DNA of 64,000 nucleotides from Nonomuraea gerenzanensis. Lineage in GTDB: Bacteria > Actinomycetota > Actinomycetes > Streptosporangiales > Streptosporangiaceae. Made by a program: the position numbers and the translations under genes. The notes beneath the pieces are model-generated. The model saw nothing but the letters and a program-made list of their open reading frames with translations. It made no database searches and was not told where the DNA came from. Shown piece after piece: positions 43,339 to 51,699 of the stretch (its first letter is position 1; each line of letters begins with the position of its first letter). The stretch spans positions 10,904,501 through 10,968,500 of the forward strand of contig NZ_CP084058.1 of the NCBI RefSeq assembly GCF_020215645.1, written 5' to 3'.

Positions 43339-43908
43339 GTGGACAAGCTGAACCTGCGCCGCGAGCTGGTCTCGGCGCGTACCTCCCTCTCCCCCGAACA
43401 ACTGCGCGCAAACGCCATCAAGGTTCGCGAAACCCTGCTCGAACAGCCTTGGGTCCAGATGGCCGGTCTGGTGGCGTGCTACTGGTCGACGGGGTCAGAG
43501 CCGGAGACCCACGGGCTGGTGTTCGCTCTCTGGAAACATGGGGCCACAGTTGTCCTCCCGGTGCTCCGGGAGGACCATGACCTGGATTGGGCGGTGTACG
43601 ACGGGCCTGACACGCTGGCCCCGGGCCGCTTCGGGATCATGGAGCCGGTCGACACCCGCCGCGGTGTGGACGCCGTACGCACCGCGGCCCTCGTCATCGT
43701 GCCCGCGCTGGCGGTGGACCGGCGGACCGGGATCCGCCTGGGGCGCGGCGGCGGCTCGTACGACCGCGCCCTGGCCCGCGTCGGCCCGAACGTCCCCACC
43801 GTGGCGTTGCTGCACGACGGCGAGCTGATCGATGATGTCCCGACGGAGCCGCACGACCGGCAGGTCCGCTATGCGATGACGCCTTCCGGACTCACTAGGC
43901 TTATGTGA
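43339..43908 (+). CDS. 5-formyltetrahydrofolate cyclo-ligase
   Basis: This 189-residue enzyme converts 5-formyl-THF to methenyl-THF with ATP. Motifs are LNLRRELVSARTSLSP, VACYWSTGSEPET, and RLGRGGGSYDRALAR, the ATP/phosphate-binding loop. GTG 43339 is preferred with GGAGG five bases upstream; GTG 43327 is the longer alternative. Confidence 0.94.
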   Translation: MDKLNLRRELVSARTSLSPEQLRANAIKVRETLLEQPWVQMAGLVACYWSTGSEPETHGLVFALWKHGATVVLPVLREDHDLDWAVYDGPDTLAPGRFGIMEPVDTRRGVDAVRTAALVIVPALAVDRRTGIRLGRGGGSYDRALARVGPNVPTVALLHDGELIDDVPTEPHDRQVRYAMTPSGLTRLM

Positions 43909-43932
43909 ACGCAGGGACGGGAGGGGAGCCAG

Positions 43933-45438
43933 ATGACGCTCGATCTCTGGCTCCTCGTGGGGGCCGCGATCGTCATCGCGGCCATCGCGTCCGTACGCCT
44001 GGCGCATCGCACCGGTCTGCCCAGCCTCCTGATATTTCTCGGCTTCGGGCTGGCCTTGGGGCCTTCGGGGTTCGGGATCCCGTTCGAGAGCCCGCAGCTC
44101 GCTCAGCAGATCGGCCTCTCCGCGCTCGCGGTGATCCTCGCCGAGGGCGGTCTGACCACGAACTGGTCGCATGTGCGGCGTTCTGTCCCCATGGCCCTGG
44201 TGATGGCCACTGTGGGGGTGACGGTCAGCATCGTCACGGTCGCGCTGCTCGTCCAGTGGTTTCTCGGCGTCGACGGCACCACGGCGCTGATCTTCGGCGC
44301 GGTGCTGGCCTCGACCGACGCCGCCGCCGTCTTCTCCGTGCTGCGCAGGCTGCCGCTGCCGCCCCGCCTGGCGGGCGTGCTGGAGGCGGAGTCCGGCTTC
44401 AACGACGCGCCCACGGTCATCGCCGTCGTGCTGCTCAGCGGCTCGTCCCACTCCCAGGCGACGCTGGGAACGTTCCTTGTCGAGACGTCCGTCGAGCTGA
44501 TCATCGGCGCGGCCGTCGGCCTCGCCGTCGGCCCCACCGGCGCGTACGCCCTGCGCCGCGTCGCCCTGCCCGCCTCCGGCCTGTACCCGATCGCCGTGCT
44601 GGCGCTCACCTTCGTCTCGTACGGCGGCGCGGTGCTGCTGCATGGCTCCGGATTCCTGGCCGTCTACCTGACGGCGCTCATCCTGGGCAACTCCCGCCTG
44701 CCGCACCGGGCCGCGACCAGGGGTTTCGCGGAAGGCTCCGCGTGGCTGGCGCAGATCGGCCTGTTCGTCATGCTCGGCATGCTGGCCGACGTGGACGAGA
44801 TGCCGTCGGCCATCGTCCCCGGCCTGATCACCGGCACGATCCTGGTCCTCGTGGCGCGCCCGCTCTCGGTCATGGTCAGCTCGGCGCTGTCCTGGGCCCT
44901 GCGGCTGGGCTGGGTGAACTGGCGCGACCAGGCGTTCCTGTCCTGGGCGGGCCTGCGCGGCGCGATCCCCATCGTCCTGGCGACCATCCCCTGGGCGGCC
45001 GGCGTCGAGGGCTCCAAGGACCTCTTCAACCAGGTCTTCGTCATCGTCATCGTGTTCACCCTGCTGCAGGGGCCGACCCTGCCTTTCGCGGCGCGCGTAC
45101 TCGGGGTCGCCGCGCCAGGCGAGGCCCACGACCTGGCCGTGGAATCAGCGCCGCTGGAGGAGCTCAAGGCCGACCTCCTGCAGGTCAAGGTGCCGGTGGG
45201 CTCCCGGCTGCACGGCGTGGAGATCTTCGAGCTCCGCCTGCCCGCCGGCGCCCAGGTCACTCTGGTCGTCCGCGACGGCAAGTCCTTCGTGCCCGCCTCC
45301 ACCACCCGCGTCCGGGCGGACGACCAGCTCCTCGTGGTCACCACCGCCGCCTGCCGTGAACAGGTCGAACGCCGCCTGCGCGCCGTCAGCCGCAGCGGCA
45401 AGCTGGCCGGATGGTACGGGGAGCGGGGGTTGGAATAG
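43933..45438 (+). CDS. CPA1-type potassium/proton antiporter (NhaP2/CvrA-like)
   Basis: This 501-residue protein has about 12-13 transmembrane segments and motifs GLPSLLIFLGFGLALGPSG, FGAVLASTDAAAVFSVL (the TDxAA ion site) and ESGFNDAPTVI (ND). A C-terminal TrkA-C domain (about 395-475: KVPVGSRLHGVEIFELRLPA) probably binds a regulatory ligand. It exports K+ or Na+ in exchange for protons. It is 24 bp downstream of 5-FCL, likely the same transcript. Confidence 0.9.
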   Translation: MTLDLWLLVGAAIVIAAIASVRLAHRTGLPSLLIFLGFGLALGPSGFGIPFESPQLAQQIGLSALAVILAEGGLTTNWSHVRRSVPMALVMATVGVTVSIVTVALLVQWFLGVDGTTALIFGAVLASTDAAAVFSVLRRLPLPPRLAGVLEAESGFNDAPTVIAVVLLSGSSHSQATLGTFLVETSVELIIGAAVGLAVGPTGAYALRRVALPASGLYPIAVLALTFVSYGGAVLLHGSGFLAVYLTALILGNSRLPHRAATRGFAEGSAWLAQIGLFVMLGMLADVDEMPSAIVPGLITGTILVLVARPLSVMVSSALSWALRLGWVNWRDQAFLSWAGLRGAIPIVLATIPWAAGVEGSKDLFNQVFVIVIVFTLLQGPTLPFAARVLGVAAPGEAHDLAVESAPLEELKADLLQVKVPVGSRLHGVEIFELRLPAGAQVTLVVRDGKSFVPASTTRVRADDQLLVVTTAACREQVERRLRAVSRSGKLAGWYGERGLE

Positions 45439-45461
45439 GTGTTTGACCCTATCGGTTACCA

Positions 45462-45488
45462 TTAGCAGTCGCATCGCTCGAGTGCTAG
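45462..45488. promoter_or_regulatory. CIRCE (HrcA operator)
   Basis: TTAGCAGTC, nine bases, then GAGTGCTAG matches the consensus TTAGCACTC-N9-GAGTGCTAA at 16 of 18 positions with exact spacing. It lies 21 bp before the FmdB-like start codon, so HrcA would block transcription or leader elongation until heat stress. Confidence 0.8.
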
Positions 45489-45509
45489 AGCTTGTTTAAG
45501 GAGGAGCGC

Positions 45510-45812
45510 GTGCCGACGTACCAGTACGCCTGCAACGACTGCGGTGAGCAGCTCGAAGTCGTCCAGAAGTTCACCGACGATGCGTTGACGGTCTGCCCCA
45601 ACTGCCAGGGCAACCTGCGGAAGGTCTTCTCCGCGGTCGGCATCGTGTTCAAGGGCTCTGGCTTCTACAAGACCGACAACCGCTCGTCCTCGTCATCGAG
45701 TTCGTCGTCGTCGACCTCTACTTCTTCGTCCTCGTCGAAGGAGAGCAAGTCGTCGGACTCCGGCTCGTCCACCTCGACTTCGACGCCCGCCCCCGCCGCC
45801 GCGTCCAGCTGA
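45510..45812 (+). CDS. FmdB-type zinc ribbon protein, Ruc-like redox chaperone
   Basis: This 100-residue protein starts MPTYQYACNDCGEQLEVVQK; Cys8, Cys11, Cys29 and Cys32 form a zinc ribbon. After about residue 55 the rest is a disordered tail of mostly Ser (then Thr, Pro, Ala). Its form matches M. tuberculosis Rv0991c (Ruc), a zinc-ribbon chaperone activated when oxidised. A CIRCE box upstream agrees with HrcA control of that gene. GTG 45510 has AAGGAGGAG. Confidence 0.88.
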   Translation: MPTYQYACNDCGEQLEVVQKFTDDALTVCPNCQGNLRKVFSAVGIVFKGSGFYKTDNRSSSSSSSSSSTSTSSSSSKESKSSDSGSSTSTSTPAPAAASS

Positions 45813-45817
45813 AGCCG

Positions 45818-45845
45818 CACGGCTCCCGCGAGAAGCGGAGCCGTG
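45818..45845 (+). terminator. Terminator hairpin after the FmdB-like gene
   Basis: CACGGCTCC and GGAGCCGTG form a 9-bp stem with a 10-nt loop, starting five bases after the stop codon. No U-run follows, as is common in high-GC actinomycetes. Confidence 0.65.
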
Positions 45846-45997
45846 CCCCTGATGGCGCGCCGCTGCCCCCTGGCATGCGGCGCCCACTTCATGCCCGCAC
45901 GGGGTTATCCACAGCCACAGGGCACCCGAGCGCGTCCATCCACAGAACGCCGTTCGGCTCCGCCTGACCCACCGCGGCTCGGGCTACTCTCTGCGCC

Positions 45998-46804
45998 ATG
46001 GTCACTCGCGCAGATATCGGCGTCATCGGCGGTTCAGGCTTTTACTCCCTGCTCGACGACGCAGAGGAGATCGAGCTCGCCACTCCCTACGGCCCTCCGA
46101 GCGATGTCGTCACGGTCGGGCGCATCGGCTCGCGTTCCGTCGCCTTCATCCCCAGACACGGGCGCGACCACCGATTCCCGCCACACCGCATCCCCTACCG
46201 TGCCAATCTCTGGGCCCTGCGTTCGCTCGGCGTCCGTCAGGTGCTCGCGCCCAGCGCCGTAGGCTCCCTGAGAGCCGAGTACGGCCCCGGCGCCATCGTC
46301 ATCCCCGACCAACTCGTGGATCGCACTTCTGGACGCCCCCAGACCTACTACGACATCGACGGCGCGGTCCACGTCTCGTTCGCCGACCCGTACTGCCCGA
46401 CGGGCCGCTCCACGGCCGTGGCGACGGCCCGCGCCGACGGCTGGGAGACAGTCGACGGCGGCACCCTGGTGGTCATCGAGGGCCCGCGCTTCTCCACCAG
46501 GGCGGAGTCGCAGTGGTTCGCGGGCAACGGCTGGTCGATCGTGGGCATGACGGGCTTCCCCGAGGCGATCCTCGCCCGCGAGCTGGCGCTCTGCTACACG
46601 TCCGTCTCCCTCGTGACCGACCATGACGCCGGCGTGGAGGCCGGCCAGGGCGTCACCCACGACGAGGTCCTCGAGTTCTTCGCCCAGAACGTCACCCGCA
46701 TGCGCACCCTGATCGCCGAGACCGTCCAGTCCCTCCCCGAGGAACGCACCTGCCCCTGCGGCTCGGCCCTGGACGGCATCAAGCTCCCCTTCGAGCTACC
46801 GTGA
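45998..46804 (+). CDS. mtnP: S-methyl-5'-thioadenosine phosphorylase
   Basis: This 268-residue enzyme cleaves MTA to adenine and MTR-1-phosphate. Motifs are IGVIGGSGFYSLLDD, the phosphate site PRHGRDHRFPPHRIPYRANL, LAPSAVGSLRAEYGPG, EGPRFSTRAES and VGMTGFPEA. Length and order match family PNP/MTAP type 2. Some actinobacterial homologues act on MTI; specificity cannot be read here. The stop overlaps the SAF-protein start. Confidence 0.93.
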   Translation: MVTRADIGVIGGSGFYSLLDDAEEIELATPYGPPSDVVTVGRIGSRSVAFIPRHGRDHRFPPHRIPYRANLWALRSLGVRQVLAPSAVGSLRAEYGPGAIVIPDQLVDRTSGRPQTYYDIDGAVHVSFADPYCPTGRSTAVATARADGWETVDGGTLVVIEGPRFSTRAESQWFAGNGWSIVGMTGFPEAILARELALCYTSVSLVTDHDAGVEAGQGVTHDEVLEFFAQNVTRMRTLIAETVQSLPEERTCPCGSALDGIKLPFELP

Positions 46805-47394
46805 TCGGGTCCTGGCTCGCACGCCACGGCCGTCGCCGCCGCCTCACAGCGGCGGCACTCGCCGCCGTCGCGGTCATCGCGGCCTTCGTCGCCACCCGCC
46901 CCGCCGGCTCCGCCCCCACGGTGCTGGTGGCCTCCCGCGACCTCTCCCCCGGCCCTCTCAACGCGGCCGACTTCCACCTCGCCGCGTTGACCCCTCCCCC
47001 CGCAGGAGCAGTCCGGACGATCCCAGCCGGCCAGACGCTGGCCACCCCCATCCGCAGGGGCGAGCCGCTCACCGACGCCCGGCTCCTGGCCGCCTACCGC
47101 CTCCCACCCGGCCTGGTGGCCACCCCTGTCCGCATCAGCGACGCCGCGGCCGCGGCCCTGATCTCCCCCGGCTCGACGATCACCCTCCTCGCCGCCTACG
47201 ACCAGAGCACCCCGGCCCGCCAGCTCGCCCAGGACACCACGGTCCTGTCGATCCCGAAGCCCCCCGCCTCTTCCCCCGACAGAGCCGACGGCACTCTGAT
47301 CGTCCTGGCCACCACCCCCACCCAGGCCGCCGACCTGGCCACCGCCCAAGCCCACGCCCGCGTCTCGCTGACCATCAAACCTAACCAAGGGTAA
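46801..47394 (+). CDS. SAF-domain membrane protein (CpaB/RcpC-like)
   Basis: This 197-residue protein has a short cytosolic start (RHGRRRR), one transmembrane helix (LTAAALAAVAVIAAFVA) and an extracytoplasmic SAF domain: VLVASRDLSPGPLNAADFHL, then PAGQTLATPIRRGEPLTDAR. The family includes Flp-pilus assembly CpaB and flagellar FlgA. No pilus genes are nearby, so its partner is unknown. GTG 46801 is coupled to the MTAP stop (GTGA). Confidence 0.8.
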   Translation: MIGSWLARHGRRRRLTAAALAAVAVIAAFVATRPAGSAPTVLVASRDLSPGPLNAADFHLAALTPPPAGAVRTIPAGQTLATPIRRGEPLTDARLLAAYRLPPGLVATPVRISDAAAAALISPGSTITLLAAYDQSTPARQLAQDTTVLSIPKPPASSPDRADGTLIVLATTPTQAADLATAQAHARVSLTIKPNQG

Positions 47395-47417
47395 TCACTC
47401 GGCTACGATTCACATCC

Positions 47418-47816
47418 ATGAACGGATTCAAGAAGTTCCTCATGCAGGGGAACGTCATCGACCTGGCCATCGCGGTGGTCATCGGAGCGGCCTTCAACGC
47501 GATCGTGCAGTCGTTCGTGGCCGACCTGCTCACTCCGCTGATCTCCGCGTTCGGCGGCCTGCCCGACTTCTCCTCGCTCAAGGTGACGGTCGGTCAGTCC
47601 AACTTCATGTACGGCAACTTCGTCAACGCGGTCATCTCGTTCCTGCTGGTCGCCGCAGTGGTCTACTTCCTCATCGTGAAGCCGTACACGCACCTCACGG
47701 CCCGCGCCGCCGCCAAGATCGAGTCGAAGACCCGTGACTGCCCGGAATGCCTGTCGGAGATCCCCAAGGCAGCCTCCCGCTGCGCCTTCTGCAGCTCGGA
47801 GGTGGTCCCGGTCTGA
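47418..47816 (+). CDS. mscL: Large-conductance mechanosensitive channel MscL
   Basis: This 132-residue channel subunit starts MNGFKKFLMQGNVIDLAIAV, then VIGAAFNAIVQSFVADLLTP, the pore helix. The second helix reads AVISFLLVAAVVYFLIVKPY. The C-terminal tail has a CPECLSEIPKAASRCAFC-type four-Cys ribbon, an unusual zinc-ribbon-like addition seen in some actinobacterial MscL proteins. It opens under hypo-osmotic shock. Confidence 0.95.
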   Translation: MNGFKKFLMQGNVIDLAIAVVIGAAFNAIVQSFVADLLTPLISAFGGLPDFSSLKVTVGQSNFMYGNFVNAVISFLLVAAVVYFLIVKPYTHLTARAAAKIESKTRDCPECLSEIPKAASRCAFCSSEVVPV

Positions 47817-47836
47817 TCAGCACGAAGGAGGAGACC

Positions 47837-48934
47837 TCAGAGCAACGAATCGATCTTGGGGTCGTACTCCCAATGCCACGGCTCGAACGGGCTGCTGTAG
47901 GCCCACGACGGGTGGAACCACCCGTACCGCTTGGAGTTCTTCTCCATCCAGACGAACTCCGCGGACCCGGACCTCTCCACCCCGCCACACAGGTCCACAG
48001 CCAGCCCGAGCCCGTGGTTGCTCCGCCCAGGCACCGCCGCGAACCCCGGCCGCCGATAGTAGACCGACTGCTGCTCAGCCAGACTCCGATACGCGTCGGT
48101 CACACACATGGGCTTCCCGAACCGCTGCCGATAAGCCTCGTTCAAGCTCACGAAGGCGATCGTGGCATCGGCCCGCAGACTGAACCCCTTCTGCTGCAAC
48201 GGACACAGCATGGCCTTCGGGATCAGCCCGTTCGGATACTGATCGGCGGTAGCCGCCCGAAGCGGATTGCACCCGAGCGCCGCCCGCCCCACCTTGTCAA
48301 TCTTGATCCCGAGCTTCACCAGCGCCGCCGTCAGAGACTTCACGATCTTGTCCGACCGCGCCCTCAGCGTGTCGACCTCCGCGGCCAGCTGCGCCTCAGC
48401 CAGCAGATTCCCGGCCCGCAGCTCCTGTGCCTCACCGGCCAGCCGCTCGGTCTCCTTGTACAGGGCACTCGTCTGCTCGACGGCCTGCTGCCGTACGGCC
48501 ACGATCTGGTTGGCGTCCATCAACGCGCGCAGCGTCTTCTCATCCGCGCTCCCCGACAGGAACGGCACGATCCCCCCGGCCATGAGCGGCTGCTGATAGA
48601 GCAGCTCAGCCATCTGCGACACGGGCTGCCGCATGACGGCCAGCCGCCGCTCGAGCTCCTGCAAGGAGGTCAGCTTGCTCTTGAGCTCCTTCTCGGACGC
48701 CGCGATCTCGGCCCGCCGCTTCTCCAGCGCCTTGGTGGCGTCCTCAAGCTCCTTGGCCGACCGCTCCGCCTCTTTCCGCAACTCGGTCAGATTCGACGGG
48801 TCCCGCCGGACGACCTCCTGCCGCCCCTGCTGAGCCCGCACCTCCGCCTGCGCCGGCACACCCGCCAACGGCACGAGAAGAGAAGCCACCGCCATAACGA
48901 CCGCGATCAGACCCGCTGATCGAGGGGCTGGCAC
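47837..48934 (-). CDS. Secreted D-alanyl-D-alanine carboxypeptidase, VanY type, with coiled coil
   Basis: This 365-residue protein has a signal peptide (SAGLIAVVMAVASLLVPLAG, then VPAQA) and a long coiled coil (about 40-215, Glu/Lys/Leu heptads). The C-terminal VanY/DacB-like peptidase has CVTDAYRSLAEQQSVYYRRP, the zinc motif SNHGLGLAVDLCGG, and EPWHWEY. It trims peptidoglycan stem peptides outside the membrane. GTG 48934 is preferred with GGAGGAG six bases upstream; ATG 48955 would include that site. Confidence 0.9.
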   Translation of the reverse strand: MPAPRSAGLIAVVMAVASLLVPLAGVPAQAEVRAQQGRQEVVRRDPSNLTELRKEAERSAKELEDATKALEKRRAEIAASEKELKSKLTSLQELERRLAVMRQPVSQMAELLYQQPLMAGGIVPFLSGSADEKTLRALMDANQIVAVRQQAVEQTSALYKETERLAGEAQELRAGNLLAEAQLAAEVDTLRARSDKIVKSLTAALVKLGIKIDKVGRAALGCNPLRAATADQYPNGLIPKAMLCPLQQKGFSLRADATIAFVSLNEAYRQRFGKPMCVTDAYRSLAEQQSVYYRRPGFAAVPGRSNHGLGLAVDLCGGVERSGSAEFVWMEKNSKRYGWFHPSWAYSSPFEPWHWEYDPKIDSLL

Positions 48935-49141
48935 GTTCGACTCCTCCGTTTGCACTCTCGTTACCCTGGTCAGGCACGCACGTTACTACAGCCCCCCGAG
49001 TGCCCGGACCGAACTCCGAAGAGCTGTTATGAGACAAATAACCCACTTTGCCCGCCGAGCCACACCCCGCACCCACCCCACCACCCAAACCAGCGCATCC
49101 CTACTCACATAGACCAGTACGCTTCACCCTTCACCACCGGT

Positions 49142-49648
49142 TCAAATCCCCGACAACCACCCCTCTTCCTCACCAACAGCCGCCTCCTGCTCCCGATCCC
49201 TGCACAACTCCCACAACCAGGTATCCACCCACTCCCCAGGACACCCACCCTCCCTCTGCACAGGCGCCGGCGTAACAGGCTCCCTCTCCACAACCTCCGG
49301 CACCACCTCCTCACCCTCCGCAGGCTCCACCCTCCGCACCCGCCCCGGCACCTCCCGCACCGGCGAAGGCATCGCAGCCGCATACCGCCGCTCAGGCCGA
49401 GCAGGCGCCGGCACCAGCACCGGCTCGAACGCCACCCGCACCACCCCACCCCCACCATCGCCGCCCCCGGCGACCCCCTCCTCAAACCCCCGCATCTCCC
49501 CCGCCAGCAACCCTCCGGCAAGAATCGCCGGCGCCAGCAACGCCCCAAACAGCACCACGGGCCGCCGACGGGCCTGCACGCATCGCCTCCTGGTCACAGG
49601 GTGAGACGGTAGCCGCGCGCGATACGCAAGAATCTGATCACTTGTCAT
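49142..49648 (-). CDS. Hypothetical single-pass membrane protein
   Basis: This is a 168-residue product from ATG 49648. It has an Arg-rich start, one transmembrane helix (VVLFGALLAPAILAGGLLAG), a Gly-rich and Pro/Glu/Val-rich outer region, and a conserved-looking Cys/Trp tail (CPGEWVDTWLWELCRDREQE). No family is recognised. A longer start at 49681 is possible. It lies next to the tRNA-Arg gene on the chromosome side. Confidence 0.55.
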   Translation of the reverse strand: MTSDQILAYRARLPSHPVTRRRCVQARRRPVVLFGALLAPAILAGGLLAGEMRGFEEGVAGGGDGGGGVVRVAFEPVLVPAPARPERRYAAAMPSPVREVPGRVRRVEPAEGEEVVPEVVEREPVTPAPVQREGGCPGEWVDTWLWELCRDREQEAAVGEEEGWLSGI

Positions 49649-49748
49649 GCCTTTACCGCAGCTCAGAGCAGCCATAACCAACCTGGGAAACTGGGGGCGG
49701 GGGCACGTCGCACGCAGTGCCTAACTTTCGCTAGGCTTACGGGAGTCC

Positions 49749-49821
49749 GCCTCCGTAGCTCAGGGGATAGAGCACCGCTCTCCTAAAGCGGGTGCCGCAG
49801 GTTCGAATCCTGCCGGGGGCA
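49749..49821 (+). tRNA. tRNA-Arg (anticodon CCT)
   Basis: The cloverleaf has acceptor GCCTCCG pairing with CGGGGGC, D-arm TAGCTCAGGGGATAGAGCA, anticodon stem CCGCT/AGCGG with loop CTCCTAA (anticodon CCT, reads AGG) and T-arm CAGGTTCGAATCCTG. The discriminator is A. Its 3' half (from 49777) and the flank are repeated at 58054, marking it as an integration target. Confidence 0.96.
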
Positions 49822-50085
49822 CTCACGTAGATCGGCATTTCAGGCCCCTGACCTGCGGTTTCACAGCCGCAGGTCTTTTGTTTTGTGTCCTTGGTAGGCA
49901 GCAGGCGGTGCCCGCATGCAACCGTACGACCATGATCAGGGGACATGCGCGGGATGATCTTGAGCGCGTTTCCCCAGATAGAACCGCGATTTTGGGCTAT
50001 CCCCGCATCCGACCACCCGCTCCGACCACCTGGGCTCCGGACATATACAGCCGTTGATCGCGCCAAATACGTGCGTAAACTCCGG
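49777..50085 (+). repeat. Left direct repeat (attL-like), tRNA-Arg 3' half plus flank
   Basis: From the anticodon stem at 49777, the sequence matches 58054 onward at a constant offset of 8,277 bp. The tRNA 3' half and terminator are nearly identical. Similarity weakens after about 49975 and returns at 50062-50080 (GCCAAATACGTGCG) with the same offset. This is the pattern of a site-specific integration into a tRNA gene, then divergence. Confidence 0.8.
49850..49885 (+). terminator. Intrinsic terminator of tRNA-Arg
   Basis: GACCTGCGG and CCGCAGGTC form a 9-bp stem with an 8-nt loop, followed by TTTTGTTTT, a classic U-tract terminator. It is duplicated at 58127-58162. Confidence 0.88.
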
Positions 50086-50495
50086 CTTGTGGCCACGCTC
50101 GCCCGTCCAAGACGCGGCCGCGCATGGTGGTGGAGAGCGGTACCCAGGCTGTTGACGACGACGTCGTCTGCGGGCTCGGTGATGGCCTGAAGGATCTCCC
50201 AATGTCCGGCATGTCATCCGGGGGCCAGGCACGCGGCTTCGGGGTCAAGGTGCCCGCCGTGGCGCCGGGCAGCGAAGCCGGCCCGGCGCCTGCGGCAGCG
50301 CAGCCCGAACAGCACCCACGATCGAAGGCCCAGCGGGCCTCATCTGCTCCGGGATGTTCGACGCTCGGCCCGCCCCTGAGGGTCGGCCCGAACACGAGGC
50401 CCCCTCCCGAACAGAGAGGAACGCAGCGGCCAGTTTGTCAGCCGACCCGGCGTGCCGGCCCTACCTTGAGACTTTCTGTTTGCCGAGGTAACGCT
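49886..50495. other. Non-coding stretch at the left edge of the element
   Basis: This is about 600 bp, with the repeated flank up to about 50085. Open frames on both strands here lack starts with ribosome sites and any known family. No integrase is visible. Confidence 0.4.
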
Positions 50496-50717
50496 TCAGC
50501 CGCGCCGGGTGATGCTCCACCACCAGATGGCGATTTTGTGCCTGAGTAGGTACATGTAAGACCAGCGGTGGAGCCAGGCGGGCAGGTCTCTGTGAGGGAC
50601 ATAAGTCCAGAGGTCCGCCGCGTAGTTCTCGGCCACCTCGCGCATCTCGGGATCCCGGAGTAGCGGTCTGAGCAAAGCGACAGAGGCGCTGTCTGCTTGG
50701 TTCGTCAGCCTGACCAT
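50496..50717 (-). CDS. Small protein next to orphan toxin (possible immunity)
   Basis: Start ATG 50717 lies inside the last codons of the orphan toxin module (stop 50705). The 73-residue product starts MVRLTNQADSASVALLRPLL and has a Trp/Tyr-rich end (AWLHRWSYMYLLRHKIAIWW). Overlapping toxin then immunity order is usual in polymorphic toxin loci. No ribosome site is clear and no family is recognised. Confidence 0.4.
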   Translation of the reverse strand: MVRLTNQADSASVALLRPLLRDPEMREVAENYAADLWTYVPHRDLPAWLHRWSYMYLLRHKIAIWWWSITRRG

Positions 50718-51097
50718 GTGGGACAGATGAAGATGTTCTTCGACTTCTGGTCCAAAAGCTGCCACGTGACCACGTAGCCGTGCCAGGTGGCGCCGCCCGT
50801 CTGAGCGAAGACGACTATTTCACCGGTCGCGGCATCGTACGCGATTCTTCTTCTCTCATTGACGTTCAGTGACCGGTGAAGCATGGCCTCGGCATTCGTC
50901 GGCTCGGGGCCGACCTTGCTCCCCAATCTGCCGTTCGCGTGCTTCGGGTTGGCTTCGTAGTTGAGCTTGGGCCCGAAGGGGACATCGTCGCACTCGCCTG
51001 CGTTGTGAACGAGGACGTCTGCACGGCCAACGCGCTGGGCTTCGACCCCGCCCGTTTCTAGACGAAGCCGCCAGCCTGCTACCGGGCCTCCTGGCAG
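50705..51097 (-). pseudogene. Orphan polymorphic-toxin C-terminal module
   Basis: This frame opens after TAG at 51098 and has no start codon. It reads ADVLVHNAGECDD (51003-51014 encode LVHN), then NYEANPKHANGRLGSKVGPE, RRIAYDAATGEIVVF and GYVVTWQLL, ending at 50705. LVHN marks the junction between Hint domain and toxin in Rhs-type proteins; the rest matches the RRxAxDxxTGExVVF...HG.V.xW toxin family. It is a displaced C-terminal cassette that could be swapped onto a toxin by recombination at the shared junction. Confidence 0.7.
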
Positions 51098-51254
51098 CTA
51101 CCCGGACCGGACTCCCACCGGCAAGCGACGACGAGCTTACAAACAGACGATCAGCCGCTACGTCACGGCTTCACCTCCGTTCTGCTGGGCGCACGAAAGA
51201 TCGAGGCTAGCTTGGGACTTTGAAGGAGTGATGGCCAGCCGTGACGATCGCACT

Positions 51255-51680
51255 CTATTTGATAGCGCGCTGCGCTTGGTCCCGGGCCTCTGGCTGCAAC
51301 ACCTCGGAGGCCGCCATTTCAAGGAGAAGCCCTCGAACGACGTTTTGATCAAAATTCTCTCGGCGATACATTCCAATAGCCCACGGGACAGCTAGTTGCA
51401 TCCAGTACGAGCGGCCGGACTTCCACGCGGACTCGACCGTCAGTTCAATTAGCCTCTCGGGAGTTGACACGCCACCCCGACTAAGATGCTCCCATGAGCG
51501 CGACAATTCAGCCAGGGATACGGAAAGATCACGCTCCAAGTAGGGCCACATGGGTATGAATCCAGAGTCTGCAAGAGCGGCTCGCCCTTCTGATTCTACA
51601 CCGACCCCAATTCGGCCATCAGGCATGATTCCAATCCACGCCCCGTCTCCTCGGTACACCACTGGAATCCAATTGCTCAT
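51255..51680 (-). CDS. Hypothetical protein, possible immunity protein
   Basis: This 141-residue acidic protein starts MSNWIPVVYRGDGAWIGIMP, with GGGGG as ribosome site before ATG 51680. It has GRAALADSGFIPMWPYLERD and SVSLAELSRSWEHL. Base composition is clearly less GC-rich than the core genome. It sits between orphan and main toxin modules on the same strand. An immunity role is inferred from position only. Confidence 0.55.
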   Translation of the reverse strand: MSNWIPVVYRGDGAWIGIMPDGRIGVGVESEGRAALADSGFIPMWPYLERDLSVSLAELSRSWEHLSRGGVSTPERLIELTVESAWKSGRSYWMQLAVPWAIGMYRRENFDQNVVRGLLLEMAASEVLQPEARDQAQRAIK

Positions 51681-51699
51681 CTCAACCCCCACTGCCGTT

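Noticed and set aside
45665..45812. Poly-Ser tail of the FmdB-like protein as a frame or assembly error
   Set aside because: Codon use and stop position fit, and Ser-rich tails are usual in Ruc-type proteins.
49886..50495. Possible integrase at the left edge of the tRNA-bounded segment
   Set aside because: Checked frames on both strands; no tyrosine (R..HxxR..Y) or serine recombinase motif was visible.
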